From Oncomelania hupensis (Eukaryota; Mollusca; Gastropoda; Littorinimorpha; Pomatiopsidae): a stretch of DNA of 64,000 nucleotides. A program made the position numbers and the translations under genes. The stretch is taken from NCBI GenBank assembly GCA_036898135.1, contig CM072512.1, forward strand, positions 21,989,968 through 22,053,967, given 5' to 3'. Positions within the stretch are counted from its first letter, which is position 1, and every line of letters begins with the position of its first letter. A model generated the notes under the pieces. It ran no database searches, had not been told where the DNA came from, and saw nothing but the letters and a program-made list of their open reading frames with translations. This document shows, one piece after another, positions 1 through 11,872 of this stretch.

Positions 1-984
1 CCAGAACGTCAACTGGACATCAGCAGACCGGAGGATTCAATAGAGATCGAAGGAGAACAAGACGCAACCCCGTCAGACAGTAGTTCACAGAAAGAATCCA
101 ATGAAGAAAGCACAACGGAAAAGACCAAGAGAAAGCAAAGTCAAAGCGTTTCAGAAAAATCTTCCAAGGACACGCTACCGGAACTGGACACCGTCATCGA
201 GGGCCCAGCCACACCGGCCAAGCCCATGGATAAAGCCAAAAAGTGGGACAAGCTCATGGTAGACCCTGAGAAGAGCAGCAAAAAAGATGACAAGACTTCA
301 GAAGACGGAAGCAATGACGCGGACAGCGATTCTACTGTGGAGAAGAACAACCGACGAAAGAAAACACATAGCAAAAGTATTTCCAACGGTGGATCCGATT
401 CTGTTTCCTCTGGAGAAGATGACTCAATAGCGTGTTTCCCAGGGGAAGAGGAGGTGAGGAAGGTGACGGAGTTGCTGGACAACATCTCCCATGGGTCGGA
501 CGGTAGCAATCACTCTGTCATACCGCCGCCCTATCAGCCTCACCCAGATTTCCAACCTCATCCAGATTTCGAAGATTTCCAACCTCACCCAGATTTCGAA
601 GATTTCCAACCTCACCCAGATTTCCTGCCAGACCCTGTTTTCCGAGTCACGGGATCCGCTTACCCAGATCACATGGAACCTGAATCCTTCGCTAACCCCT
701 TGGCGCCCGATTACTTTAGCAACTCATTACCACCAAACTCGTACAGTCGACCACCCCAGCAGCCGCCCTACATATCTAGAACGGCCGTCTCTGCAGCCAA
801 CAACCATGCAAATTCCCCATCAGGCTTCGGGTCATTGGACCCAGGTGTTGTGCTCAGGCCAGGCACTATGGGTTATGGTGACGTTGGTGAGCTGAATAAG
901 GCAAATGGCCTAGAAAGCCCCATTGATTCAGTTCCAGACTCCAAGACCAAAAAGTTTATCTCTTTTGTCAACATTAAAATGTGA
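1..984 (+). CDS. 3'-terminal coding exon of an unidentified host gene (5' end outside window)
   Basis: The frame is open from base 1 to the TGA at 982-984, giving 327 residues. The first ATG (226) is internal, because the same frame runs open to the window edge, so this is read as the end of a longer protein. The visible part is hydrophilic and probably disordered. Residues 1-140 are rich in Ser, Glu, Asp and Lys, with basic clusters such as NNRRKKTHSK. Around codons 179-206 there are three tandem copies of a short unit (FQPHPDFED), followed by a Pro/Asn/Ser-rich stretch. The protein ends in FISFVNIKM. No signal peptide, membrane span or enzyme motif is seen. It resembles a cytoplasmic regulatory tail, but I do not recognise the family. 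Codon use looks coding, and it is the only non-transposon coding exon I would call with confidence. Confidence 0.75.
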   Translation, partial: PERQLDISRPEDSIEIEGEQDATPSDSSSQKESNEESTTEKTKRKQSQSVSEKSSKDTLPELDTVIEGPATPAKPMDKAKKWDKLMVDPEKSSKKDDKTSEDGSNDADSDSTVEKNNRRKKTHSKSISNGGSDSVSSGEDDSIACFPGEEEVRKVTELLDNISHGSDGSNHSVIPPPYQPHPDFQPHPDFEDFQPHPDFEDFQPHPDFLPDPVFRVTGSAYPDHMEPESFANPLAPDYFSNSLPPNSYSRPPQQPPYISRTAVSAANNHANSPSGFGSLDPGVVLRPGTMGYGDVGELNKANGLESPIDSVPDSKTKKFISFVNIKM

Positions 985-1569
985 CAATGGCGTTCAACAT
1001 TTAAATATGACAAAGATGTGAAACATTTATCAAACAGTTAAAGTGGTCTGTCTCCATCGCGATTTACCTTTATCGTCTCTTTCACGATTTAATTCTCCGT
1101 CCTCATCTTTTCATCCACCATTGGCTTTAAAAACCACCAGACAAGCGTCACTATTTAAATACTATTCCGGCTTTTCTCCTTATTTGAGTTTCATCTTTCC
1201 CCACGCCACATTCCCCGGCACCATTGTCCTGTTGATACTAATAATAATTTGTCATGTGTATAGCGCTTTTCCTCCATTCAAGATCAAATCGCTTGGGGAC
1301 ACAGGGGCATATGGGGCAAACGAAGGAAAATCAGACTTTTACAAATAACAACAAAATCAACAAAGAATGCAAAATATTTACAATTATTAAATAAAATACA
1401 TAACTTCAAAAATATAAAATGAAATTGGGGAAAGATACAATTAACATCAGAATACAAAATTACCATCTACAAAAAAAATTTAAACAACTAAATTATTTTA
1501 AGAACATTCAATGAATTAAAACAACAGAATGAAAAATTCACTTCCCATACACACACGACCCACTCCAAC

Positions 1570-1645
<76 letters not shown>

Positions 1646-1904
1646 GAGTGTGCACTATTCTAAGCTGTTTGAAAAAAGATGCATCTTCAGTTTTGATTTA
1701 AATGACGAATATGTTGATGCTTGACGGATATTAGCAGATAGGCTATTTCATACAAGGGGATCCTGACATTGGAGGAGGACCAGGATTTCTTTTTGTGCAT
1801 TGGAATTTTCAGTGTTTTAGTGCTTGAGTGAAGAGATCTAGAATGTGTATAAATATATAACAGATCCGATTCTGTTCTTTGTCGCCATTATCGTCGACGC
1901 CATC
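985..1904 (+). other. Probable 3' UTR start and unclassified sequence with (GA)n
   Basis: This follows the stop codon of the host exon. It has no coding potential of its own. 1574-1641 is a pure (GA)n tract. 1255-1320 (tatagcgcttttcc followed by caaatcgcttgg) resembles the shared tail of the SINE-like repeats seen elsewhere in the window. 1650-1860 looks like repeat-derived sequence that I cannot classify. Confidence 0.4.
1574..1641. repeat. (GA)n microsatellite
   Basis: About 68 bp of uninterrupted GA dinucleotides. Confidence 0.95.
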
Positions 1905-2311
1905 TTCTCATTGACATAAAACATGCTGCTCCCATTATTATTGGATTTTTATACAAACATCCAACTGAGCATGTAGACTGGTTTAATCACTTCAATCTTA
2001 GATTGATGTCGTGCTATAAGAATCCAAATAGGTTTTTTTATATTGGATGATTTTATGATTGATCTGTATAAATCTAACAAACACTGGACCAATATTATTT
2101 AACTTTGTTATGTTGAACAAGTAGTAACAATACCAACAAGAGTAACCGCTGATAGTAGTACACTTATAGATCATATTTACACACGTAATAAAGCTCATGT
2201 TACAGAAGTGTGTGTACCAGTATATAGTTGTAGTCAACATTACTCAGTATGTTTTACATGGGAAAAGAAGGGAGCTCAAAATACCCAAAATCAGAACATA
2301 AAATTATAATA

Positions 2312-2687
2312 CAGGGTGTTCCAAAAGTCTTGGGCACATTTGAAGTCCCCATATCTCAATTACTATGAATGGTAGTAAGATAAACGTTTTGCCATTTTAA
2401 AGCTAATTACATTAAGTTTTTTGTAAAGCTGTTGATTTTTTTTTTCTTTTTAGACCCATTAATGGCGTTCACTCAACCAGAAAATCCTGGGACGCGTTTG
2501 GCAAGAATTTGACTATCGGCTTGATGTGTGTCGTGTGACCAATGGTGCTCACATTGAACATCTTTGAACATTCCAAGTAAAAATTGAGATTACAAGCTTT
2601 CTGAATTTACCAGATGCGTTTTTATATCCTAAATAGTTTCGGAAATATTCAATGTCAAAATGTGCCCAAGACTTTTGGAACACCCTG
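2312..2687. mobile_element. mariner-like MITE inserted in the LINE
   Basis: 376 bp with near-perfect terminal inverted repeats of about 30 bp. The left end begins CAGGGTGTTCCAAAAGTC and the right end is its reverse complement. It is flanked on both sides by TA (2310-2311 and 2688-2689), the Tc1/mariner target duplication. The start resembles mariner termini. There is no transposase ORF inside. Removing it rejoins the LINE reading across the site. Confidence 0.92.
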
Positions 2688-3251
2688 TATAATAGATCAT
2701 TTTCTAAATTTAAAGATGATTTTCTATTAGACCTTCATAATGGAAATCTCTCAAATGTATATAATTTTACTAACCCAGATGATGCTTTAACATACTGATA
2801 TAACACTTTTATAAATAATATATATATAACAAACATGCTCTTATTTTTCCAAACGAGTTACATACTGTTCTAAACCAAAAGGGCAAGACAATGAATTTCA
2901 AAAACCTATTAATCTTGAAGAATATTTAAAGAAATATGGTAACGAAAGTAAATATTTAAAAAAACTGAGAAATGCAGTAACTTTACTCAATAGAAAGAAA
3001 ATGAAACATTTATTAAAATTTTAATATAATCCAAAAACAGTTCTAAAACAATTTGGAAAGCAATTAATCATTTCACAAACAAGCCACCTTGACACACTGA
3101 ATTTAAATTTTGTCAAAACCTCTCAAAGAATTATAACTGCTGACAGATCGAAAGAAAATAATCTACCTAAAACTTTGCAGAATTTTGTCATTCCAAATAC
3201 ATGAAAACAAAACTTTTTTTTCAACTGATTTTTTTTATAAAACATTACGAA

Positions 3252-3294
<43 letters not shown>

Positions 3295-3862
3295 CATTGT
3301 TTATAGGGTCCAGCGGACTGCAAAGAGCCGAATCAGGACCACAACTTCGTTGAAAGTGGACTCACCCCTCGATGCGCATAAAAGATCTGCTGAAACAACC
3401 CTAATGGTAACACCAAAGGCACTCCACCAGCCGGTCACTTTACAATAAAGGCTTCCCATACAGGTGACGCTAAGGCTGTACTCTAATTTATTGAATCCCC
3501 GTTTACAAAAGCAAAATAGAATATAAGCATTAATATAAAATATTAACAAAACCCATACATATAAAATGTCTACATTGTTAAATAATAATACCATAGAAAG
3601 CCCTAGTGACCATTAGGCAGAAAGCGTCCTATTTCCCAAAGCTGACCCAACTGACCCCATACACAAATCAGGGGTTTGGGGAGAGTTTTCAAGAAAAAAA
3701 AGGTAGGTGACTGGTCTAACGAAGAAAATAGTAGATTGATAGAATAGAATAGGAACGAGAAAGAACAAATGAGCATGACAAAAACAGTGGTAATTTAAAG
3801 CACGAAATTTTTACAAAGTTTGGATACTATTTATACCGAAATCCCCGGCATCCCAACGGGGA
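3252..3862 (-). mobile_element. Family A non-autonomous retroelement, full-length copy
   Basis: On the minus strand the element starts with a short GC hairpin (CCCCG-loop-CGGGG, 3841-3862). It contains the conserved 3' block with TCCTGATTCGGCTC and GTCCGCTGGACCC, and ends in an (ACTA)n tail seen on the plus strand as (TTAG)n at 3252-3293. A simple-repeat tail indicates retroposition. It interrupts the LINE at 1905-5520. I cannot assign the family; no tRNA-like head is visible. Confidence 0.8.
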
Positions 3863-5313
3863 TGGTGAATTAGATGGTAAAATATTAAAACTGTCTGCTC
3901 CGTTTATTACTGGAACTTTAACTTATATATACAATTTAGACATTGACAAATCATGTTTTCCTATCATGTTTAAACAAGGAAAGGTTATTCCGCTTTTTTT
4001 TTAGTCTGGTGATAGTTCTGACCCATCAAATGATAGACCCATTTCAATTTTTTTTCTGTCATACCTAACCAGCTTGAAAAACACATTAACAACCATATTC
4101 TAGATCATTTCACAAAAACAACCTGTTACATGAAAATCAATCTGGCTTCAGAGTTAAGCCTTCCTGTCATACAGATCTTACATCTATGACAGAACAATTG
4201 CTCAATAACATTAATGGGCACACATTTTCAGGAGCATTATTCGTTGTCTTCGCAAAAGCTTTTGATGTAACTGACCATGAACTCCTATTACGTGAATTAC
4301 AATTGTGTGGCAATAACTTTAAATCATTTGATCTTCTAAAATCTGTTATTTCTGACAAAGAACGGTGCGTTTTTATTAATAACCAAAAATCAGTTTGATC
4401 GGGCTGTTACTACTGGAGTACTCCAAGGATCGATTTTAGGGCCTTTATTATTTTCTGTCTATATAAGTGATCTTTCCCTTCATATTTCTACTTCTTGTGA
4501 ACTATTTTTGGATGACAGCACATTACACTCCGGGAATAAATAAATGCGTAATTTAGCCTCCTCTTTGCAAAAAGGGGCAAATGAACCACAGGAATGGGTT
4601 GAATTTAATCACATGATACTTAATCCAGACAAAACTAAATCCATGTTAATAACAACAAGTCAAAAAAGGCAAAGCTCTTCTTTAAAACTCTCTCCCTTAA
4701 AGCTTTGCAACAAAACAGTTGAAGAAGCACAATGTCATAAACTTCTTGGCATGACATTAGGCAATAATGTGTCTTGGTTGCAACAAATTTTAAATGTTAG
4801 TAAAACTATTTCCAGAAGCACTTATCAAAATCAAGGATTAAACATTATTTAAATCTGCATTCTCGGAAACTATTCTAGTTGGTACATATTTAACCATTCA
4901 TTGATTATTCTTCAACTATTTGGAATTCTGCTAGTAGTAAAGCCATTAAGCCTTTATTTAGGATTCGTAAACGTGCAATTAAACTGGTTATTCCTTAAAG
5001 CAAAATCTCTTTGAATGATTACGAACAGATCAACAGATCTTGCTAAAAGATCTTTTTTCTCTTTTTTCTAGGAAAACTACCAGATTTTCTACCAAACTAA
5101 ATATCCCATTTCCAAGAATTGAGCTTTTTAAAACCAGACTGTCATATTCAGGTTCCACCTTATGGAATAACTTTCCAGAAGTTCTCCGCATTGCAGTCAC
5201 CAAATGTACATCCTTTAGAAACCATCTTTTACAGTACAGTACATTACATTAGTTAATTAGCTACTTAAAAGGAGTTCTACTTTCATAACTTTTATTAGAC
5301 TGTTTTATATAAA

Positions 5314-5361
5314 TTGTGTGTGTGTGTGGTTGTGTGTGTGGGTGTGGGTGTGTGTGTGTGT
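5314..5361. repeat. (GT)n microsatellite in the LINE 3' region
   Basis: Imperfect GT/GGTG repeats. Confidence 0.9.
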
Positions 5362-5520
5362 GAGCGCAAATTTTGATTATATTGTTACATTATGATGTTA
5401 TTTTTATCAAGTTAATTTGTTATGCTAATTGTTATTGTTACAAACCCCAAGGGCAAGATGTAAAAAAGCACTCCTAGCACTCTGACCTATGTTAAATAAA
5501 ACTGTTATCTTATCTTATAT

Positions 5521-7403
5521 TATCTCATCCTCCTGCTTCTATGTTCACAATGCCTCGATCTGAACACAGGCGCATTACCAAGAATAATGCATCCTAGATA
5601 TCATAGAGGTAGGGGAAAGAATTGGTGCATCCTCGATAGCATAGAGGTAGCAATAATATTTATACCTCTATTCTATTGAGGATCCAGTTATTGTTTCCGC
5701 TATTGCAGATGAATTTTTTTAAATTGATGCGCCTGTGATCTGAATGAATTCCAACATCGTACATTACAGTGATACGTTGTGTTTTTGAATCTTATTGGAG
5801 ATCTTCAGACATCTAAAGATTTGCATTTTTAAAAAGTGAAATCTATCTATTAAATTTCATAAATCGGTTAATAATTTATATCCATATAACTGAACGGCAA
5901 TATATTTTACGTGTTGAGTCGTGTAAATTTTAAATTATTTTCATTTCTTTTATTAAAAATGTCGATATTGCCACTTTACGTAATGTTTTTATAATGATGG
6001 AGATTTCTACAAATTTGTTTACGTTAAAGCAAACTTAAATAACATTGCCAAGTCCTTAATTCTAACTTCTGGCTTTTTTTTCAACTTTTATTTTTTTTAA
6101 ATTAATTGGCCTTAATTTTAAAAGATTGTTTCAGTAAGTGCTATTTATTGTTTTTACACATTATCTCAAATGGTCTTCACAAGCAATTTGTTCAAATGCT
6201 TACCGTATTTTAAAAGTGTATTGTAGCCTCTGTTTTACTGTGAGAAATAAAAGTCTACATGTTATTCTCGTATAAATGATTTTGTTTTAATTTAACACTG
6301 AAAATGTTCTGTTACATAATGTTTTTTTTTAATATCTTAGAACTTCTTAGTTTCCGTTAAAATATTATGTATGGATATATATTAAAAAAATCTTCCACTT
6401 TGAATGTACCGACCCTATCATACAAATTATTTTCTTACAGTTTTAGAGTTTTAACAACAAAATCTTGTGGATTTTGTTTCCGCTCTTGTGCCTTCGCGAA
6501 TTGCTGCATTTTACATTTTGATTTTTCGGATTATGTTGCGTCAGAAGTATAGGCAAAATTCGAGTTGCTTTTTGAGCTGAAAGCACAACATTCGCAATGC
6601 AGCACCACCCCCAAACAACAGGGCCTGTATTCTTCCAAATTTAGACCTATAATTATTAATCCATCCACAATACACCGAGACTGGGAGACTGAGTCTCTGT
6701 ATTGTCTATGAACATATTAAACACCCACATTCCTATAACCACACCAATATGCACCGATGTAAGTGTCACCAGAAGTCTGATTGAAGCATTACGATGTCGA
6801 GTGCTAAGAGAGCCATTTCCAAATAGAATGATGGGGGAGGGGGCGGGGGGAGGGGGCAACCTGGGTCAGCGAATACAATCAGATTTTTTGGCCTTAGCCT
6901 TGGTCTTCTGATATTTCATTGTTCTGGATGCAATACCGATCATACTGAAACTGTATATATTTTGTCCCCAAGTATTACTGTTCACATTAGCAATACCAGT
7001 AATTATCTATTAAGCATTACAAGTGTACAGCAATTATTATTTTACTGATATTGAGAGCATTTTATAATTATATGATACTGATTTTGTCATTTAATATGTG
7101 TATTTTTATTGAGTCAAATTTGATTTATTTTGTCACTAATGTTTCATGATAGCATGTACAGCTTTTTAGTTTGTATATATTGCAAATCGTATATTGCATG
7201 TATTTTAAAATGTACCTTTTTATAAAAATGTAAACAATGTCATTTTTTCAAAATAAAGAAAAAATTGTCATGCATGGTTTTCGTTTTTAATTTAAAATTT
7301 TATTATTTCTCTTCTTAGGTTCCTTTAAGTAAATCCCCCCTCGCCTCTACCCTTCCTACCCTGTGGGGTGCCTTCAATGTTACTATTAAGGTTGTTTAAG
7401 CAA
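5521..7403. other. Non-coding AT-rich stretch, possible distal 3' UTR
   Basis: No convincing ORF. 6668-6705 can form a hairpin (AATACA..GAGACT pairing with AGTCTCTGTATT). The stretch ends near an AATAAA at 7252. If the host gene at 1-984 reads through the nested LINE, this would be its distal 3' UTR, but that is only inference. Confidence 0.35.
7252..7257 (+). terminator. Candidate polyadenylation signal AATAAA
   Basis: AATAAA is followed within 30 bp by T/G-rich sequence, at the end of a long AT-rich non-coding stretch on the strand of the host exon. Several other AATAAA motifs occur upstream (e.g. near 6245), so use of this one is unproven. Confidence 0.3.
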
Positions 7404-7496
7404 TCTTTTATACGGATCGGGGGTAAGAACCATGCTGTGATCCTGATTCGGCTCTTTGCTGTCTACTGGACCCTATAAACAATGACTAACTTACTA
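7404..7496 (+). mobile_element. Family A 3' fragment
   Basis: Carries ATCCTGATTCGGCTC, CTACTGGACCCTATAA and the start of the ACTAACTTA tail. The body and hairpin end are missing. Confidence 0.75.
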
Positions 7497-7880
7497 TCTA
7501 ATCCCCGAAACAAATATTTCTTTATTTTCTTCTTTGCAAAATCTGAAGTATTAAGTCTTATATATTCCGCATATCATGTAGACATCAAGTCAAGTCAATG
7601 CATTCTTTATTTCTCAGAAAGAAAAATGTGGATTGTCGCTTTGCAAGACAAGACAGGATTTCATAGTGGCAATAAACACAGTGACAGCAATGGAGTAGTA
7701 ACATAACATTGAGGAAAAATAAACCCACACACACCCACACACACCCACACACCCACCCCCCCACACACACACCCACACACACACCCAATTACGTTATTAC
7801 AATATAATGTTCAGCTCCTCGTTTTAACAAACATACCAGATACACAGCATTTGTACCCTCGTGTACATATGCATGTAATC

Positions 7881-7921
<41 letters not shown>

Positions 7922-10089
7922 ATATTACATAGGTTACATTACATGAAGGATCCATTACAACAACTAAGTTCATAGCAGGTTGAAGAGGTTACGCGAATGA
8001 GCACTCTCGGAAGGGGTAAGTGGTGGAAATGGGTCTGTGGTAGCAAAACAGTGCGGGGAAGGGGGTGGGTTTAACACATCGCTTCTTTGTACTTAAAAAA
8101 AAATCTCATTACATTAATCGCAAAAGGGTTGGAATATCTGCTCCGAGCAAAAAGCACAAAAGGTTGGACTTTTTGTAGAAACGGGTTGTGTTTGAAAGTA
8201 CCAGGCAGCGTGATACTGCCAACATTTGACGGGAAGTTCTTCATTTGTAAAACTGGGTAATAGTTTCCTCTTTTTTTTCTCCTACAGTTCGAAACTTTGT
8301 TTTAAACAAAATGTATTTCAAGCAAATTCACATCACTTGCATCACGTATTGCACTATGTTAACTAATCTGTCAATTTGTATCATAGAGATGGTTGGCGAC
8401 GTGATTATTTGTATTTAACCCTCATGCAGTAGAAACCTCGTTCTTCATCGTCGGTAAGTTTCTTTCTTGACTGTGAAAACATAATATAGTGTTTTCTTTA
8501 ACAAAATCGCCTTGTTCACACGACACATATCATCATATACAGTTTGCTTAGCAAAGTAATCACTATTCATAAAGATTTTGGAAACGAATCACACGTTAAA
8601 ATAAATACGTAAAATAATAGACTAGATTAATTAAACGTCTCGTGTGAGAGCTAAACTGTGACTCAGAATGTGTTTCTTCTCCTCTGCCTTGGTTTCCTTG
8701 ATTTGGTTGGCTCCATTTAGCCCTTTAAGGACCGAAGTCGGTAAAGCCTAAAGAGAAATATATCAAACATTATTCTAGAGCAAATTCTCAAACACGTGTT
8801 AACTAATAAACTTTCTCTAGAGCCAAACACTTGCAACAAGTATTGCAGAACCATTTAGAGAGGGGCGCAACTTATCCTGGAACTGCAGGCATTAAACTAT
8901 GGGATTGCTCCCCCTGTTGTACATTTTCAATGCCTGTCTTCCTTAAGAGTGATTCTTCAATGAAAGTTTACTTTGTTTTTGCTACAGACGGTACTTTAAT
9001 ATAATATTATATTAATGTATATTTTAGTAGTTGTTATTGTTGTTTTAAGTGCTTGCCTTTCTTTAGAAGAAGCTCAATCTTAGATACTGCTTTCTGAAAT
9101 TAAGTTCAACGAATCTATCTTTAAAAATAAACCTAATCCTAATATTATATATGTGGATGAAGTTCCCATAATAAGAAAACAATTGATTTTTCTTATATTT
9201 ACTTTTTCTCAATGCTTACATTATGAGCAAACCCCCGGGAGATTGATGATTTTGTTTTAATCTTGTTCACACAAAGTCAATGAAATAAAGGGAGCAAACC
9301 ACTAGCGTGGGTTGTCACGAACCAGAAATTAAAAGGAGTGCTCTTTCCTTATTTTAATTATTTTAATGCAATATTTGCGCCTTTTCTCTTCAAAATCAGC
9401 AAAACTTTTCTCATTTAAAATGCAAGTAAATAGTACTTTATATAAGTAATGTTAAATAACTGTAGAAAAACTCCATATTTGTATTAAAAAAATTAAAAGA
9501 ATATTTATATAGATTGTAAGGTTATAGACACTCTTTTAAACTTTGTATGCAAACCTTTGGTTTATAAATAAATCAAACCTCAGGATTATCGAGGTCCGAT
9601 GCCAGTGGAATCGTACACTCTGTTTCAAGAAATAGTTTCATGATTTACTGTTCATGTCTACTGGCGGCTCTCGACCTCTTTTTACTTTTATTCCAAAAGT
9701 ATTATTAAAGTTGTACCTTTATACGGTATTTTTTGGGGGTGGTTGCGACATTATTTGTTATTCATACAGATATTTTCCCAATGTGTATGTTTTCATCGAC
9801 CACTTTAAAAATACGAAAGAATAAAAAATAACAGTTAAATATTTTGCTGAAGATTATAAGATTTACTTGTTTTCAAAATACTAAATAAATGTGTGTTGTT
9901 TTTCATACTCACCGCTAGTAACACAGGTTTTTATATATCTGTTCAATAACATATTTAAATGTCGTTTCATAATTTTAAAAAAAAAATGCTTTGAGAGAGA
10001 GGGAGTACATGAATCTGAGAGATAAGTTTTTTTGTTGTTGTAAGTTTAAACTTTAATCATCATAGCCTATATCTTACAACCTGACTTTA

Positions 10090-10090
<1 letters not shown>
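7497..10090. other. Non-coding region with (CA)n tracts
   Basis: Two CA-rich arrays lie at about 7723-7787 and 7879-7921. Otherwise this is AT-rich sequence with no ORF, splice-bounded exon or repeat that I recognise. Confidence 0.5.
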
Positions 10091-10093
<3 letters not shown>

Positions 10094-10140
<47 letters not shown>

Positions 10141-10158
10141 GAGAGGTAGAGAGGTAGT

Positions 10159-10226
<68 letters not shown>
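10094..10226. repeat. Interrupted (GA)n microsatellite
   Basis: Two long GA blocks are separated by three GTAGAGAG-type variants near 10138-10160. Predicted reading frames here are Ser/Leu or Arg/Glu repeats and are not genes. Confidence 0.95.
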
Positions 10227-10228
<2 letters not shown>

Positions 10229-10899
10229 GAGAGGAGAGAGAGAAAAAGGTAGACGAGTGGAAATCACACCGCCGAGAAGCGTCCACTTCGTAATTCTATT
10301 TATATTCTGTATTAACGCCATGGCGCCATCTCGAGTCCAAATTGAAATGTTCCTTTACAGTTTATTATAGCAAAATCGCTCTCTGAGCAAACTGTTGTTG
10401 CATCTGTTGACCTAACGTCTAAAACAATAGCATTAGGCGGATATTAACAACTTCCTGCTGTCACATTGTGAAGAGCGTATATTTCCTGACAAGGACTACC
10501 CACAATAAATTTTTTTTTTTAAATTGGCCATTTAGCGCAACAATCAGTTCGCAGCAATAGCCTAGAAGCAGCAAACGACTCGTAGGCCTGCATGCTACTG
10601 TAATAGGCCTATAACTGGGGCATCGTTTAGGTGGGATAATAGCTGCCAGCAGCAGCATGGGTGGGTTGCCGCCAAATACAGTCAGTCTGCGGCTTTCGTT
10701 TGATCCAACAGTTATCCCTGGCTCTTGATGTTCCGTGTAGGAACAGTGGTACTATTGTAGCTTTCAAGTTTCATGTTCTTGTCGACAAAACGGATAGGAG
10801 ACGTTCATCCTCTTTGTTATAACTTCTGGGCTCATATTTCCTCTCTTTTCAACCAGGGTTTATCCGCATTTCTTTACAACCTGTGACCAGATACAATTA

Positions 10900-11148
10900 T
10901 TGATTACCTGTGGACTTTCGGCCTAAGCTCAACTTGGCGTTGTTTTTTGTTTTTTGTTGGTTTGTTTTTTTAAGTTACGACAGTTGCAGCTGCCTATTGA
11001 TTTTATCGGTGACTCACGCTGTTCGTGGCCAGGATTCGAAACAGCCGAGAAGAAAAGAATTCTTAAATACAAAAATCGTCGACAGCAGACTAGACAGCCT
11101 CGTTGCTTTGGAATGCACCAATGCATAGCCCGCCTGCTTGTGTGAAAG
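10900..11148 (+). other. Candidate untranslated first exon with splice donor
   Basis: Less AT-rich than its surroundings. It ends at AAAG followed by GTAAGG (donor at 11149), a strong consensus donor. The open frames are short and end just before the donor. No downstream exon can be tied to it. Confidence 0.25.
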
Positions 11149-11798
11149 GTAAGGGTTTAAAAAAAATTTGTAATACTATTGTGGTTTTCGCGTTAGCAGT
11201 TGATTTGCGGCATGGAATGCAAAACTGTAAGGCATTGTGCTTGATTCTTTTGTATCTCCTCTGATTGTTTTTTTCAAGTACATGGATAATCTATATATAT
11301 GCCGGTTTACCTTCTCTTTTTTTTCGTTTAGGCCTACTTCCATTTATACCGTAACTGCCTAGTTTCATTCATTACATTGGTGCAGTACCTGTAAGAGTAG
11401 GCACACATGTACGTTCCAATGATTCAGCAGCTGTTTGCATATATAGGCTATATAAATGCATTGATGTAGCAGTATTGTACAGTATATAAGCATTGATTAG
11501 CAAGTCTCCTTGCCGTATGTTACTTTAATGTATGATGATGATGATACGATGATGATGGTGGTGGTCGTAGTGGAGGTGGCGGATGTGGTGGTGAGAAGGA
11601 GGCTGTCGCAGCACTTAGGCCTACTAATACTGAACTGAATTTCAGAAACTGTTGGTCTATGCACCGGGATAGATCACCGATTCTTGCGAGTTAGGATTTG
11701 ACGATGAGGACGAAGAAGAAGAAAGAAGAAAAAGAAGCAGTAGAGGAGGAGGAGGAGCTGGAAGTAGAAGAGGCTACCGGATGACGACGACGACGATA

Positions 11799-11872
<74 letters not shown>

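Larger units (their letters stand above)
1905..5520 (+). mobile_element. Decayed Jockey/CR1-type LINE with two nested insertions
   Basis: Translated fragments follow LINE ORF2 order. First comes the end of the endonuclease (SSTLIDHIYT near 2150). A linker (RSFSKFKDDFLLDL near 2692) follows. Then come reverse-transcriptase pieces: LSAPFITGTLTYIYNL near 3890, VIPLF near 3990, AKAFDVTDHELLL near 4253, GVLQGSILGPLLF near 4415, and LFLDDSTLH near 4503 in place of the catalytic F/YADD box. The last is LNPDKTKSML near 4620. There are many stops and frameshifts. Two insertions split it: a MITE at 2312-2687 and a family A copy at 3252-3862. It ends at about 5500 with a short TTATC-repeat tail after an AATAAA-like motif, as is usual for LINE 3' ends. 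Clade assignment is tentative. Confidence 0.85.

Noticed and set aside
424..895. Overlapping ORFs on both strands within the host exon
   Set aside because: They are shadows of the main frame, created by its short tandem repeats.
10067..10321. Ser/Leu-rich and Arg/Glu-rich ORFs over (GA)n or (TC)n, also near 25170-25432 and 38830-39205
   Set aside because: They translate dinucleotide microsatellites and have no unique sequence of their own.
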